From assembly GCA_016302015.1 (NCBI GenBank), contig JAEDOJ010000076.1, positions 1-7,051 of the forward strand: a stretch of 7,051 nucleotides of DNA. The letters are read 5' to 3'. The position numbers and the translations under genes are program-made. The notes below the pieces were generated by a model. That model had not been told where the DNA came from, ran no database searches, and saw only the letters and a program-made list of their open reading frames with translations. The stretch comes from Oscillospiraceae bacterium (lineage in GTDB: Bacteria > Bacillota_A > Clostridia > Oscillospirales > Oscillospiraceae). Each line of letters begins with the position of its first letter. Position 1 is the first letter of the stretch. Positions 1 through 6,150 of this stretch are shown here, in pieces.

Positions 1-346
1 GCATGGAACCGGCGGTACGGTTGCGGTTGTCGGTCATGGTCTCCACGATGACGGCGACGCCGCCGGGGCCGTAGCCTTCGTAGGTGATGGATTCGTAGGC
101 GTCGCCGGTGCCGGCGGAGGCAGCCTTGTCCAGAACACGCTTGATGTTGTCGTTGGGCATATTGGCGGCCTTGGCCTTGGTGATGATGGTAGCCAGACGA
201 GAGTTATAGTTCGGGTCGGTGGAGCCGCCGCCTTCCTTCACTGCTACGTACATTTCTTTTGCGATTTTGGTAAAGGTCGCGGCACGCTTCGCGTCCTGCG
301 CACCCTTGGTTTTTTGAATGTTATGCCACTTGGAATGACCCGACAT
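1..346 (-). CDS. yebC: YebC/PmpR-family translation/transcription factor, N-terminal 115 residues (runs off left edge)
   Basis: The translation opens with [20 protein letters not shown] and continues through [28 protein letters not shown] and [14 protein letters not shown] to NRNRTAGS. These are the hallmark blocks of the YebC/PmpR/TACO1 family. Family members are about 240 residues, so roughly the first half is present: the N-terminal helical domain and the start of domain 2. Members have been described both as DNA-binding regulators and, more recently, as factors that help ribosomes through difficult sequences such as proline runs; which applies here cannot be told. The start codon is fixed by homology and by an AAGGGAA ribosome binding site (355-361, 8 nt spacing). 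The gene lies downstream of nif3 on the same strand with a 71-bp gap that contains its own likely promoter. The family call is very secure; the molecular role is not. Confidence 0.96.
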   Translation of the reverse strand, partial: MSGHSKWHNIQKTKGAQDAKRAATFTKIAKEMYVAVKEGGGSTDPNYNSRLATIITKAKAANMPNDNIKRVLDKAASAGTGDAYESITYEGYGPGGVAVIVETMTDNRNRTAGSM

Positions 347-383
347 GGTATATCTTCCCTTCTTTAGAAAATTTTCGTCCTAT

Positions 384-412
384 ATTTTAACACATGGACG
401 GAGGAAAAACAA
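384..412 (-). promoter_or_regulatory. Probable sigma-A-type promoter of yebC
   Basis: On the minus strand a TTGTTT -35 box (407-412) is followed after 17 bp by TAAAAT (384-389). A TG dinucleotide precedes the -10 at the extended position. The predicted transcript would begin about 30 nt before the yebC ATG. It lies directly downstream of the nif3 stop codon, where I see no terminator, so yebC could be read both from this promoter and by readthrough. The match is fair rather than perfect. Confidence 0.5.
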
Positions 413-417
413 CTGCT

Positions 418-1206
418 TCATGCGAATTTTATGCAATCGGAGTGATTTTTTGAGAGCAGAACCTGAACCTCCGGGAAGGCGGCCTGAATTTTCTCCGCCA
501 AAAGGCTGCAGACGGGATTTTCCGTCTCAAAATGCCCGGCGTCGATGAGGGTCAGCCCCAGGGCCTTGGCAGAGGCGAAGCTGTTGTATTTGCAGTCGGC
601 GGTGACGAAGGCGTCATAGCCCAATTCCGCCACCCGTTCCGTCTCGGAATAGCAGCTTCCGCCGCCTACAGCCACCCGGCGGATCTCTCTGCCGCCCTCC
701 GTGTAACGAAGGCCGGGGCAGGAGAGGGTCTTCTTTACATATGCCGCAAAGTCCTCCGGGGTCTGGGCGTCAACCCTTCCGCCCCGGAGCAGGCCGTAGG
801 GCTTTCCAAAGGGGTCTGTTCCCACGGGGTCGATGATGTGAACCTCCCTCAGACCCAGCTTTTCCGCCAAAGCGTCGTTGACGCCGCCGTTTGCCAGATC
901 CAGATTGGTGTGAGCGTTGAGGGCGCTGATGCCGTTTTCAATCAAAAACAGCAAAATCCGACCTTCTTCACTGCTGTCGTTCACATCCCTGAGCTGGAAG
1001 ATGGCGGGGTGGTGGGTGACCAGAAGCGGACAATTCCGGTCTTTCGCCTCCTGACAGGCGGCCATAAAGGGGTCTAACGCCACCAAAATCCGCTGAACAG
1101 GGCGGTCAGACCGGCCGCAGACCAGACCCACATGATCCCAGTCCTCTGCCATGGATTCCGGCGCAAGGGTCTGCAAAAATTCATGAATGTCCTTTACCGT
1201 GGGCAT
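418..1206 (-). CDS. Nif3/YqfO-family dinuclear metal-centre protein (short form, 262 aa)
   Basis: This is a Nif3-like protein (GTP cyclohydrolase I type 2/NIF3 family), which forms toroidal hexamers carrying two metals per subunit; the physiological reaction is unsettled. Visible motifs are DWDHVGL (residues 22-28), the metal-ligand THH (64-66), NAHTNLD (97-103), the GGG turn (181-183) and DAGHFETE (222-229), which supplies the C-terminal His and Glu ligands. At 262 residues it is the short form without the ~100-residue PII-like insertion of Bacillus YqfO. The ATG at 1204-1206 is preferred over upstream in-frame codons because homology begins there and AAGGAGAG lies 5 nt upstream. The start overlaps the 3' end of trmK by 13 nt, so translational coupling is likely. 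The trmK-nif3 pair is a common Firmicute arrangement (yqfN-yqfO in B. subtilis). The segment usually read as GDxxxH is ADCKYN here, so one often-conserved His is Asn. Confidence 0.93.
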   Translation of the reverse strand: MPTVKDIHEFLQTLAPESMAEDWDHVGLVCGRSDRPVQRILVALDPFMAACQEAKDRNCPLLVTHHPAIFQLRDVNDSSEEGRILLFLIENGISALNAHTNLDLANGGVNDALAEKLGLREVHIIDPVGTDPFGKPYGLLRGGRVDAQTPEDFAAYVKKTLSCPGLRYTEGGREIRRVAVGGGSCYSETERVAELGYDAFVTADCKYNSFASAKALGLTLIDAGHFETENPVCSLLAEKIQAAFPEVQVLLSKNHSDCIKFA

Positions 1207-1901
1207 GAAATTCTCTCCTTCATTTCCTGAATTTCCGCCAGAGCGGTGCGGTAGTACTTCAGCTTTTCCTCCGGCACGGGGCGGGCGGCTCGGGAAAAGC
1301 TCTCCACCGTGGCCGCCAGAGAGCCTTCGATCCGCTCCAGATACCGGGGGAGCAGAGCCTCGCCGCTTTCCAGCAGCGGCGGGGGACAGTATTGCTGACC
1401 GGGGGAAAGGGGCGTGGGGGCGCCGTACCGGGCGGTGATCACGTTGTACAGAAAGCCCCCGTCCTCTACCAGAGCCTCGCCTTGGATGCCAAAGCCCTCC
1501 TGAGAAAGAAACCGCCGCAGATCCTGACCGGAGGACTGGGGCTGGAGAATCAGGCAGTATTTTTCGTTTTTCAGCCATGGGGCTTCCGACAGAATATGAG
1601 CGATCAGATCCCCGCCCATGCCGGCGCAGACCACAACGTCGATTTGTTCCGGGTCTACGGCGTGAAGGCCGTCTGCCCTGGAAAACCGCATTTTCTCCGC
1701 CACGCCGTAGCGCAGGGCGTTTTCCATGGCCTTTTTCAGAGGCTGTTCCCGCAGATCACAGGCGTGGGAGAACACTGCCCGCCCGGTCTGCAGGAGATGA
1801 ATGCTGAGATAGCCGTGGTCGCAGCCGATGTCTGCCACCCGGGAGTCCGGGGGCACCTGCGCCCCGCAGCAGAGAAGTCGTTTACTGACAGATAGTTTCA
1901 T
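1194..1901 (-). CDS. trmK: tRNA (adenine-22-N1)-methyltransferase TrmK
   Basis: TrmK transfers a methyl group from S-adenosylmethionine to N1 of adenine 22 in the D-loop/stem region of tRNA, in the cytoplasm. The 235-residue product starts KLSVSKRLL, the usual TrmK opening, then has the Rossmann SAM-binding loop DIGCDHGYL (24-32), the acidic CDL block near 48-50, the family motif AGMGG (93-97) and LQPQSS (119-124, motif IV region). The C-terminal ~70 residues (PRYLERIEGSL to EIQEM) form the helical, coiled-coil-like domain typical of the family. Length is normal. The start is clear by homology, but there is no good Shine-Dalgarno directly upstream: a GC-rich hairpin ends 12 nt before the ATG. 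It lies 36 nt after the DUF1858 stop and in the same reading frame, so it is probably co-transcribed with that gene. The nif3 start lies inside its 3' end. Confidence 0.94.
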   Translation of the reverse strand: MKLSVSKRLLCCGAQVPPDSRVADIGCDHGYLSIHLLQTGRAVFSHACDLREQPLKKAMENALRYGVAEKMRFSRADGLHAVDPEQIDVVVCAGMGGDLIAHILSEAPWLKNEKYCLILQPQSSGQDLRRFLSQEGFGIQGEALVEDGGFLYNVITARYGAPTPLSPGQQYCPPPLLESGEALLPRYLERIEGSLAATVESFSRAARPVPEEKLKYYRTALAEIQEMKERISCPR

Positions 1902-1913
1902 AATCGTAAAAGA

Positions 1914-1930
1914 GGGAGGCGGAGCCTCCC
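1914..1930 (-). terminator. GC-rich hairpin between DUF1858 and trmK (attenuator or partial terminator)
   Basis: Read on the minus strand, GGGAGGC (1924-1930) pairs perfectly with GCCTCCC (1914-1920) around a TCC loop, and TCTTTT follows. That is a short 7-bp stem with a weak U-tract. It begins 7 nt after the DUF1858 stop codon and ends 12 nt before the trmK ATG. It could partly terminate transcripts from the DUF1858 promoter, or simply control trmK translation; the poor U-tract argues against full termination. On the plus strand the stem is followed by TTTCCTTTTATTT, but no plus-strand gene precedes it. Confidence 0.5.
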
Positions 1931-1937
1931 TTTCCTT

Positions 1938-2156
1938 TTATTTGTTTGCTTCGTTGGCTTCGATGAAGCGGTTGACCTGCGCCAGGAAGGCATCGGGATC
2001 AACGCCGTGAACCATGCAGGCTTCCTCCACGGTCTCTCCCCGGGAAGAGGGACAGCCCAGGCAATGCATACCGATTGCCATGAAGAGAGGAGCGGTTTCG
2101 GGGGCGATGTCCAGAACGTCGCCAATGATGGTGGATTTTTCAATCTTTGCAGCCAT
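1938..2156 (-). CDS. DUF1858 domain protein (hybrid-cluster-associated redox disulfide type), 72 aa
   Basis: This is a single-domain small protein. After a short basic start, ITGD-like IIGDVLDIAPETAPLF (10-25) leads into GMHCLGCPSSRGETVEEAC (29-47), which is the diagnostic core of DUF1858, with a CxxC pair at C32/C35 and a further Cys at 47. Family members occur alone or fused to hybrid-cluster or redox proteins and are thought to form a redox-active disulfide; no reaction is established for this stand-alone form. The start is supported by a strong AGGAGGT ribosome binding site (2164-2170, 7 nt spacing). It is the first gene after a near-consensus promoter and heads the trmK-nif3 transcription unit. 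The family call is firm; the biological role is unknown. Confidence 0.92.
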   Translation of the reverse strand: MAAKIEKSTIIGDVLDIAPETAPLFMAIGMHCLGCPSSRGETVEEACMVHGVDPDAFLAQVNRFIEANEANK

Positions 2157-2187
2157 GTGAATGACCTCCTGTGTATTTTATATCTGT

Positions 2188-2216
2188 ATTATACCCGACG
2201 GTTTCCCAAAAATCAA
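2188..2216 (-). promoter_or_regulatory. Strong sigma-A-type promoter for DUF1858-trmK-nif3
   Basis: On the minus strand TTGATT (2211-2216) and a perfect TATAAT (2188-2193) are separated by 17 bp. The predicted start lies near 2181, giving a leader of about 25 nt that contains the AGGAGGT ribosome binding site. It is the left-facing half of a divergent pair with the promoter at 2239-2266. Confidence 0.8.
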
Positions 2217-2238
2217 CCACATTCCATAGAAAACGCCC

Positions 2239-2266
2239 TTGATTTTCGGCGCAAAAGTGCTACGAT
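2239..2266 (+). promoter_or_regulatory. Extended -10 promoter for the D-aminoacylase-family gene
   Basis: On the plus strand TTGATT (2239-2244) and TACGAT (2261-2266) are 16 bp apart, with TGC directly before the -10 (extended -10 type). The predicted start near 2273 leaves a leader of only about 13 nt, just long enough to include GGGAAG (2273-2278), a modest ribosome binding site 7 nt before the ATG. The -10 matches consensus at 4 of 6 positions. Confidence 0.55.
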
Positions 2267-2285
2267 AGGTTTGGGAAGTGATACA

Positions 2286-3869
2286 ATGTTTGATATCATC
2301 ATTCGACAGGGTCTGATCCTTGACGGCACCGGGAAAGGGGCATATCAGGCAGACCTTGGACTGAGTCATGGCAAAATTGCAGCCATAGGAAGAAATCTTG
2401 GAGAAGCGGGACGGGTGATCGACGCAGAGGGCTTCTGTGTGACGCCGGGCTTTCTTGACATTCACCGTCACGGAGACGCCGCGGCGTTCCGCGGGGATTA
2501 CGGCAGGGCGGAGCTGCGGCAGGGACTGACAACGGTTCTCAATGGAGCCTGCGGCGTGTCGCTGGTTCCCTTTGGACGGCGTCACGGAGAAGAACTGCTC
2601 CGCTATCTCACGCCCATTACCGGCAGACCCGGAGAGGAGATTCCCACCACCTCTCTGGCCGCCTACAACGCCGCGCTCCGGCAGGTGGATTTGCCGCTGA
2701 ACGTGGGCATGATGGTGGGCGGCGGCACCATCCGGGCAGACCTGTTCGGCTACGAAGAGACGCTCCCGGCGGATTTGTCGCCCCTGCACCGCAGGCTGGA
2801 ACAGGCGGTGGCGGAGGGAGCCTTTGGCATCTCTCTGGGTCTGGGCTATGCGCCGGAGTGCTTCTATTCCACGGAAGAACTGATTCAGGCGTTGGCTCCC
2901 CTGAAAAACGGGAAAATCCCCATCACCGTCCATATGCGCCACGAGGGGGATCAGGTTTGCGACTCCGTCCGGGAAATGATCTATGTCGCCCGCAGGCTGA
3001 ACTGCCCCATGCACATCAGTCATTTGAAGGCCATGGGCAGAAGAAACTGGCACAAGCGGATTCCGGAGGCGCTGGGGCTGATGAAAAAGGCACGGGAAGA
3101 GGGAATTGACATCTCCTGCGATTGCTACCTCTATGACGCAGGCTCCACCCAGCTTTTGCACCTGCTGCCCCCTGATTTTCTGGTGGGGGGCGTGGAGGCG
3201 ATCTGTGACCGCCTGAGTCTGCCGGAGCAGCGGCAGCGGCTTCGGGAGGACATTGCCCACCGCAGAGACTTCGACAATATTGCCCAGATGGTGGGCTGGG
3301 AAAATATCATGATTTCCGGCCTGAACCTGCCGAAATATCAGCATTTGATCGGCAAAACCATGGCGGAGGCCGCTGAGCTTCTCAAGCTGGAGCCGGTGGA
3401 TTGTCTGTGTCAGGTGCTGGCGGAGGAACGGTGCGCTGTGACCATGATCGACCGCATAAGCTGCGAGGAGGATATCTGCGCCATTTTGCAGGACGATTAT
3501 GCCTCCGTGATCTCCGACGCCACCTATCCCACCGCCGGCCTGCCCCATCCCAGAGTCTACGGCTCCTATGTCCGGCTGTTTGAACGGTTTGTCCGGGAAA
3601 AGCAGGCGCTCTGTCTGGAAAGTGCGGTGCGGAAGGTCACCGATCTGCCTGCCCGCACCATGGGTATCGCCGGAAAGGGCAGACTGGAGGTGGGCTTTGA
3701 CGCTGACATCAACATCTTCCGGCCGGAGGAGCTTCACGAAGAGGCAACCTACCTGAACCCCCGGCAGGAGAGCCGGGGGATGGATACGGTGCTGGTCAAC
3801 GGCGAGCCGGCGATTTTCCATGGCCAATGGCAAAATCTCAAGGCCGGCAAGGTGCTGACCAGAGAATAG
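2286..3869 (+). CDS. D-aminoacylase-family amidohydrolase (N-acyl-D-amino-acid deacylase type), 527 aa
   Basis: This is a metal-dependent amidohydrolase predicted to remove acyl groups from N-acyl-D-amino acids in the cytosol. A small beta-sandwich begins it (FDIIIRQGLILDGTGKGAYQADLGLSHGKIAAIG), followed by the TIM-barrel: the metal pair H60/H62 in GFLDIHRHGD, bridging C89 in NGACGVSLVP, H216 in THE-like ITVHMRHEGD, H246 in MHISHLKAMG, DAGST (284-288), and D411 in SDATYPTAGLPHPRVYGS. The C-terminus returns to the sandwich (GRLEVGFDADINIF). By memory, the spacings between HxH and Cys (27) and between the two later His (30) equal those of Alcaligenes D-aminoacylase. A longer distance to the catalytic Asp makes it larger than the ~480-residue type enzyme. 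The ATG at 2286 is chosen because homology begins there and a promoter and ribosome binding site sit just upstream; the longer open frame upstream crosses the divergent promoter. The acyl or amino-acid preference, or a cyclic or hydantoin-like substrate, cannot be decided. Confidence 0.88.
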   Translation: MFDIIIRQGLILDGTGKGAYQADLGLSHGKIAAIGRNLGEAGRVIDAEGFCVTPGFLDIHRHGDAAAFRGDYGRAELRQGLTTVLNGACGVSLVPFGRRHGEELLRYLTPITGRPGEEIPTTSLAAYNAALRQVDLPLNVGMMVGGGTIRADLFGYEETLPADLSPLHRRLEQAVAEGAFGISLGLGYAPECFYSTEELIQALAPLKNGKIPITVHMRHEGDQVCDSVREMIYVARRLNCPMHISHLKAMGRRNWHKRIPEALGLMKKAREEGIDISCDCYLYDAGSTQLLHLLPPDFLVGGVEAICDRLSLPEQRQRLREDIAHRRDFDNIAQMVGWENIMISGLNLPKYQHLIGKTMAEAAELLKLEPVDCLCQVLAEERCAVTMIDRISCEEDICAILQDDYASVISDATYPTAGLPHPRVYGSYVRLFERFVREKQALCLESAVRKVTDLPARTMGIAGKGRLEVGFDADINIFRPEELHEEATYLNPRQESRGMDTVLVNGEPAIFHGQWQNLKAGKVLTRE

Positions 3870-3876
3870 ATTTGCT

Positions 3877-4746
3877 TCAAAGAAGATTTTTCAGGGCAGC
3901 GATGAAGTCCGGGTCTGTGCCGCAGCAGCCGCCGATGAGGTTGGCTCCCGCCTGACGCAGCACCTGCATATGGCCCGCAAACTCTGCCGGGGTCATGGGA
4001 TAGACCGCCTGCCCCTCCTCGGAGATCACCGGCAGACCGGCGTTGGGCTTGACCAGCAGAGGGATTTTCGCAACCTTCTTCATATTTTTTACCAGACTGA
4101 CCAGTTGTTCCGGGCCGCAGGAGCAGTTGATGCCTGCTGCGTCGGCGCCCAGCTCCTGCAGGGCCTCCACCGCCTCCACGCAGTTGCCGCCGAAGTAGGC
4201 GTTGCCGTCTGCCTGTACCGTGAGGCTGCACAGCACCGGCAGGTCGCAGAGGCTTCTGGCAGCCTCCAGCGCCACGGTGGTTTCGTCGATGCCCAGCATG
4301 GTCTCCACAACCAACAGGTCAACGCCCCCTTCCACCAGCGCGCTGACCTGCTCCTGATAGATGTCAAATAAGACGGAATATTCCATGGGGCCGTTGGGCT
4401 CCAGAGGAATCCCTGTGGTGGTCATATCACCGGCAACCAGCGCCTTGCCCCCGGCGGCTTCTCTGGAAAGACCCACCAGAGCCAGATTCAGCTCCCGCAC
4501 CTGATGACCAAGGTCGTGGCGAGCCAGACTGTGGCGGTTGGCGGAGAAGGTGGGAGCGTAGATAATATCGGAACCGGCGGCCACATAGGCGCTCTGCAGC
4601 TCCAGCAGAGGCTGGGGATGGTCTGCCACCCAGCGCTCTGTACAGACCCCTCTGGGCATACCCCGCTTCATCAGATTCGAGCCGGTGGCTCCGTCCAACA
4701 GCAGGGTTCTTGTCCCGCACAGAGCCTGAAATTCTTCTCGTTTCAT
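3877..4746 (-). CDS. Stand-alone homocysteine S-methyltransferase domain protein (MetH N-terminal-like), 289 aa
   Basis: The protein is a single zinc-dependent homocysteine S-methyltransferase domain, equivalent to the N-terminal homocysteine-binding barrel of cobalamin methionine synthase. It should activate homocysteine thiolate for methylation to methionine. Evidence: LLLDGATGSNL (15-25), the APTFSAN strand (64-70), DMTTTG (107-112), E148 in VVETM, and the three zinc cysteines C208 (GINCSC) and C274/C275 (GGCCGT). Length is that of the domain alone; no folate, cobalamin or activation domain is fused or encoded in the window. It therefore either works with partners elsewhere (split MetH) or uses another methyl donor such as S-methylmethionine. 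An AGGAGG ribosome binding site (4752-4757) sits 5 nt from the ATG. It converges on the amidohydrolase gene with a 7-bp gap and no evident terminator. The family call is secure; the methyl donor is unknown. Confidence 0.92.
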   Translation of the reverse strand: MKREEFQALCGTRTLLLDGATGSNLMKRGMPRGVCTERWVADHPQPLLELQSAYVAAGSDIIYAPTFSANRHSLARHDLGHQVRELNLALVGLSREAAGGKALVAGDMTTTGIPLEPNGPMEYSVLFDIYQEQVSALVEGGVDLLVVETMLGIDETTVALEAARSLCDLPVLCSLTVQADGNAYFGGNCVEAVEALQELGADAAGINCSCGPEQLVSLVKNMKKVAKIPLLVKPNAGLPVISEEGQAVYPMTPAEFAGHMQVLRQAGANLIGGCCGTDPDFIAALKNLL

Positions 4747-4769
4747 AGACGCCTCCTGTTTTTTTGCTT

Positions 4770-4798
4770 ATCATACCCTTTTTTGTCCGGTTTTGCAA
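4770..4798 (-). promoter_or_regulatory. Promoter of the homocysteine S-methyltransferase gene
   Basis: On the minus strand TTGCAA (4793-4798) and TATGAT (4770-4775) are separated by 17 bp. The transcript should start about 17 nt before the ATG at 4746, leaving room for the AGGAGG site. Its -35 box is 2 bp from the -35 box of the divergent plus-strand promoter. Confidence 0.7.
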
Positions 4799-4800
4799 TA

Positions 4801-4829
4801 TTGAAATAGGGGAAAGTCTGTGCTATAAT
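4801..4829 (+). promoter_or_regulatory. Near-consensus promoter of the M29 aminopeptidase
   Basis: TTGAAA (4801-4806) and a perfect TATAAT (4824-4829) are 17 bp apart, and TGC before the -10 adds the extended -10 element. It should be the strongest promoter in the window. Predicted start is near 4836. AAGGAGG (4848-4854) follows at 5 nt from the ATG. Confidence 0.82.
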
Positions 4830-4859
4830 CAAACGGAAATCAATACCAAGGAGGAAACA

Positions 4860-6083
4860 ATGAAGAAAACTGTTTTGAGAAAATATGCCAACCTGATTGC
4901 CACCGTGGGTATCAACATCCAGAAGGGGCAGGAGGTTCTTATTAACGCGGAGCTGGATCAGCCCGAATTTGTGAAGATGGTGGTGGAAGAGTGCTACCGC
5001 AACGGCGCAAAGCGGGTCATTGTGGATTGGAACTACCAGCCTCTGGATAAGGTTCACATTCGCTATCGCAGCCAGAAAAATCTGGGCACCGTGGCGGATT
5101 GGGAGGAAGCCCGGTTTAAGCACTACGTAGAGGAAAATCCCTGCCGGATTTATCTGGTTTCCGAAGACCCTGACGGTCTGAAGGGCGTCAATCAGGAAAA
5201 GATGATGAAGGCGCAGCAGTCCAGAAGCAAGGTCATCAAGCCCTACCGTGACCAGATGGAGAACAAGTATCAGTGGTGCATCGCCGCTGTGCCCGGCGCG
5301 GCGTGGGCCAAGAAGCTCTTCCCCAAGCTGAGCAAGGCGCAGGCCATTGAGAAGCTGTGGGAAGCCATTCTGGCGGCCTCCCGTGTGGATGAGGATCCCG
5401 TGGCGGCGTGGAAGGCGCATAACCAGGATCTGTACAACCGCTGCCAGTATCTGAACAGCCTGAATATTGAAACCCTGGTCTATAAGAGCAGCAACGGCAC
5501 GGATTTCCGTGTGGGTATGATTCCCGAGGCCGAGTTCAAGGGCGGCGGCGACACCTCCCTGAAGGGCATCTACTTCAACCCCAACATTCCCTCTGAGGAG
5601 GTCTTTATCTCCCCCATGAAGGGCGTTGCCGAGGGCATCGTCTATTCCACCAAGCCCCTGTCCGTACAGGGTCAGTTGATCGAGAACTTCTCGATCCGCT
5701 TTGAGGGCGGCAAGGCTGTGGAGGTTCATGCGGAGAAGAACGAGGAGCTGCTGAAGAAGCTGATCTCCATCGACGAAGGCGCGGCCTATCTGGGGGAATG
5801 CGCCCTGGTGCCCTATGATTCTCCCATCCAGAATTCCGGCCTGCTGTTCTACGAAACCCTCTTTGACGAGAATGCCGCCTGCCATCTGGCGCTGGGCATG
5901 GGCTTTGCGGATACCATCAAGGACTTCCAGAACTATTCTCTGGAGGAATGCCGGAAGATGGGCATCAACGATTCCATCATTCATGAGGACTTTATGATCG
6001 GCTCTGCCGACCTGTCCATCGACGCCATCACCCGGGACGGCAAGACCGTTGCCATCTTCCGGGAGGGCAACTGGGCATTCTGA
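4860..6083 (+). CDS. M29-family (AmpS/PepS-type) aminopeptidase, 407 aa
   Basis: This is a cytosolic metallo-aminopeptidase of the thermophilic aminopeptidase family, which removes N-terminal residues from peptides using two metal ions. The N-terminal domain (about 1-200) includes KYANLIATVGINIQKGQEVLI and CIAAVPGAAWA. The C-terminal domain carries the metal ligands, matched by motif and spacing to AmpS: E247 (NIPSEEVF), E313 (YLGECALVP), H342 (CHLALG), H375 and D377 (IHEDFMIGSADLSIDA). The 407-residue length is normal for the family (about 410). At the position of the conserved active-site Tyr, seven residues after H342, this protein has Phe349. The start is set by homology and an excellent ribosome binding site; the longer open frame upstream spans the promoter. 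The acetyltransferase gene follows on the same strand, 67 bp downstream, across a repeat. Family membership is firm; the substrate preference is unknown. Confidence 0.94.
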   Translation: MKKTVLRKYANLIATVGINIQKGQEVLINAELDQPEFVKMVVEECYRNGAKRVIVDWNYQPLDKVHIRYRSQKNLGTVADWEEARFKHYVEENPCRIYLVSEDPDGLKGVNQEKMMKAQQSRSKVIKPYRDQMENKYQWCIAAVPGAAWAKKLFPKLSKAQAIEKLWEAILAASRVDEDPVAAWKAHNQDLYNRCQYLNSLNIETLVYKSSNGTDFRVGMIPEAEFKGGGDTSLKGIYFNPNIPSEEVFISPMKGVAEGIVYSTKPLSVQGQLIENFSIRFEGGKAVEVHAEKNEELLKKLISIDEGAAYLGECALVPYDSPIQNSGLLFYETLFDENAACHLALGMGFADTIKDFQNYSLEECRKMGINDSIIHEDFMIGSADLSIDAITRDGKTVAIFREGNWAF

Positions 6084-6096
6084 ATCAACAGTCAAT

Positions 6097-6149
6097 GCCT
6101 CACTTGTGCAAAGGGAGGCGGCACGGCGAAGCCGTGACGGAGGGATTGT
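6097..6149 (+). repeat. Dispersed two-hairpin repeat, copy 1
   Basis: This 53-bp element begins 13 bp after the aminopeptidase stop and ends 1 bp before the acetyltransferase ATG. Hairpin 1 pairs GCCTCACTT (6097-6105) with AAGGGAGGC around GTGCA, with one A-G mismatch. Hairpin 2 pairs CACGGC with GCCGTG around GAA. A tail GGAGGGATTGT follows. By eye it is identical to copy 2 at about 45 of 54 aligned positions. It lacks the flanking 13-bp inverted repeat seen around copy 2. As an RNA leader between two genes it could attenuate or stabilise the transcript. Confidence 0.85.
6139..6144 (+). promoter_or_regulatory. Repeat-derived Shine-Dalgarno of the acetyltransferase gene
   Basis: GGAGGG lies 6 nt before the ATG at 6151 and is the only good ribosome binding site there, so it decides the start. 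It belongs to the conserved tail of repeat copy 1. The same tail recurs in copies 2 and 3 as GAGGGATTGT and GGAGGGGTTG. Confidence 0.75.
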
Positions 6150-6150
6150 C

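Noticed and set aside
1207..1578. Longer in-frame extension of the Nif3-family protein upstream of 1206.
   Set aside because: It lies entirely within trmK in another frame and is Arg/Pro/Gly-rich in the way of a shadow frame. The start at 1206 has an SD site and matches the family.
2007..2285. N-terminal extension of the D-aminoacylase-family frame back to 2007 (93 extra residues).
   Set aside because: It overlaps the DUF1858 gene and both divergent promoters, has no family similarity, and the ATG at 2286 matches where the family begins.
2178..3833. Long minus-strand open frame opposite the D-aminoacylase gene.
   Set aside because: It is a GC-driven antisense shadow rich in His, Gln and Arg, with no recognisable domain. 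The plus-strand frame has full catalytic motifs.
3866..3892. Terminator between the convergent amidohydrolase and methyltransferase genes.
   Set aside because: Only a 4-bp CTTC/GAAG stem with an AAA loop is present in the 7-bp gap and the neighbouring codons, too weak to call.
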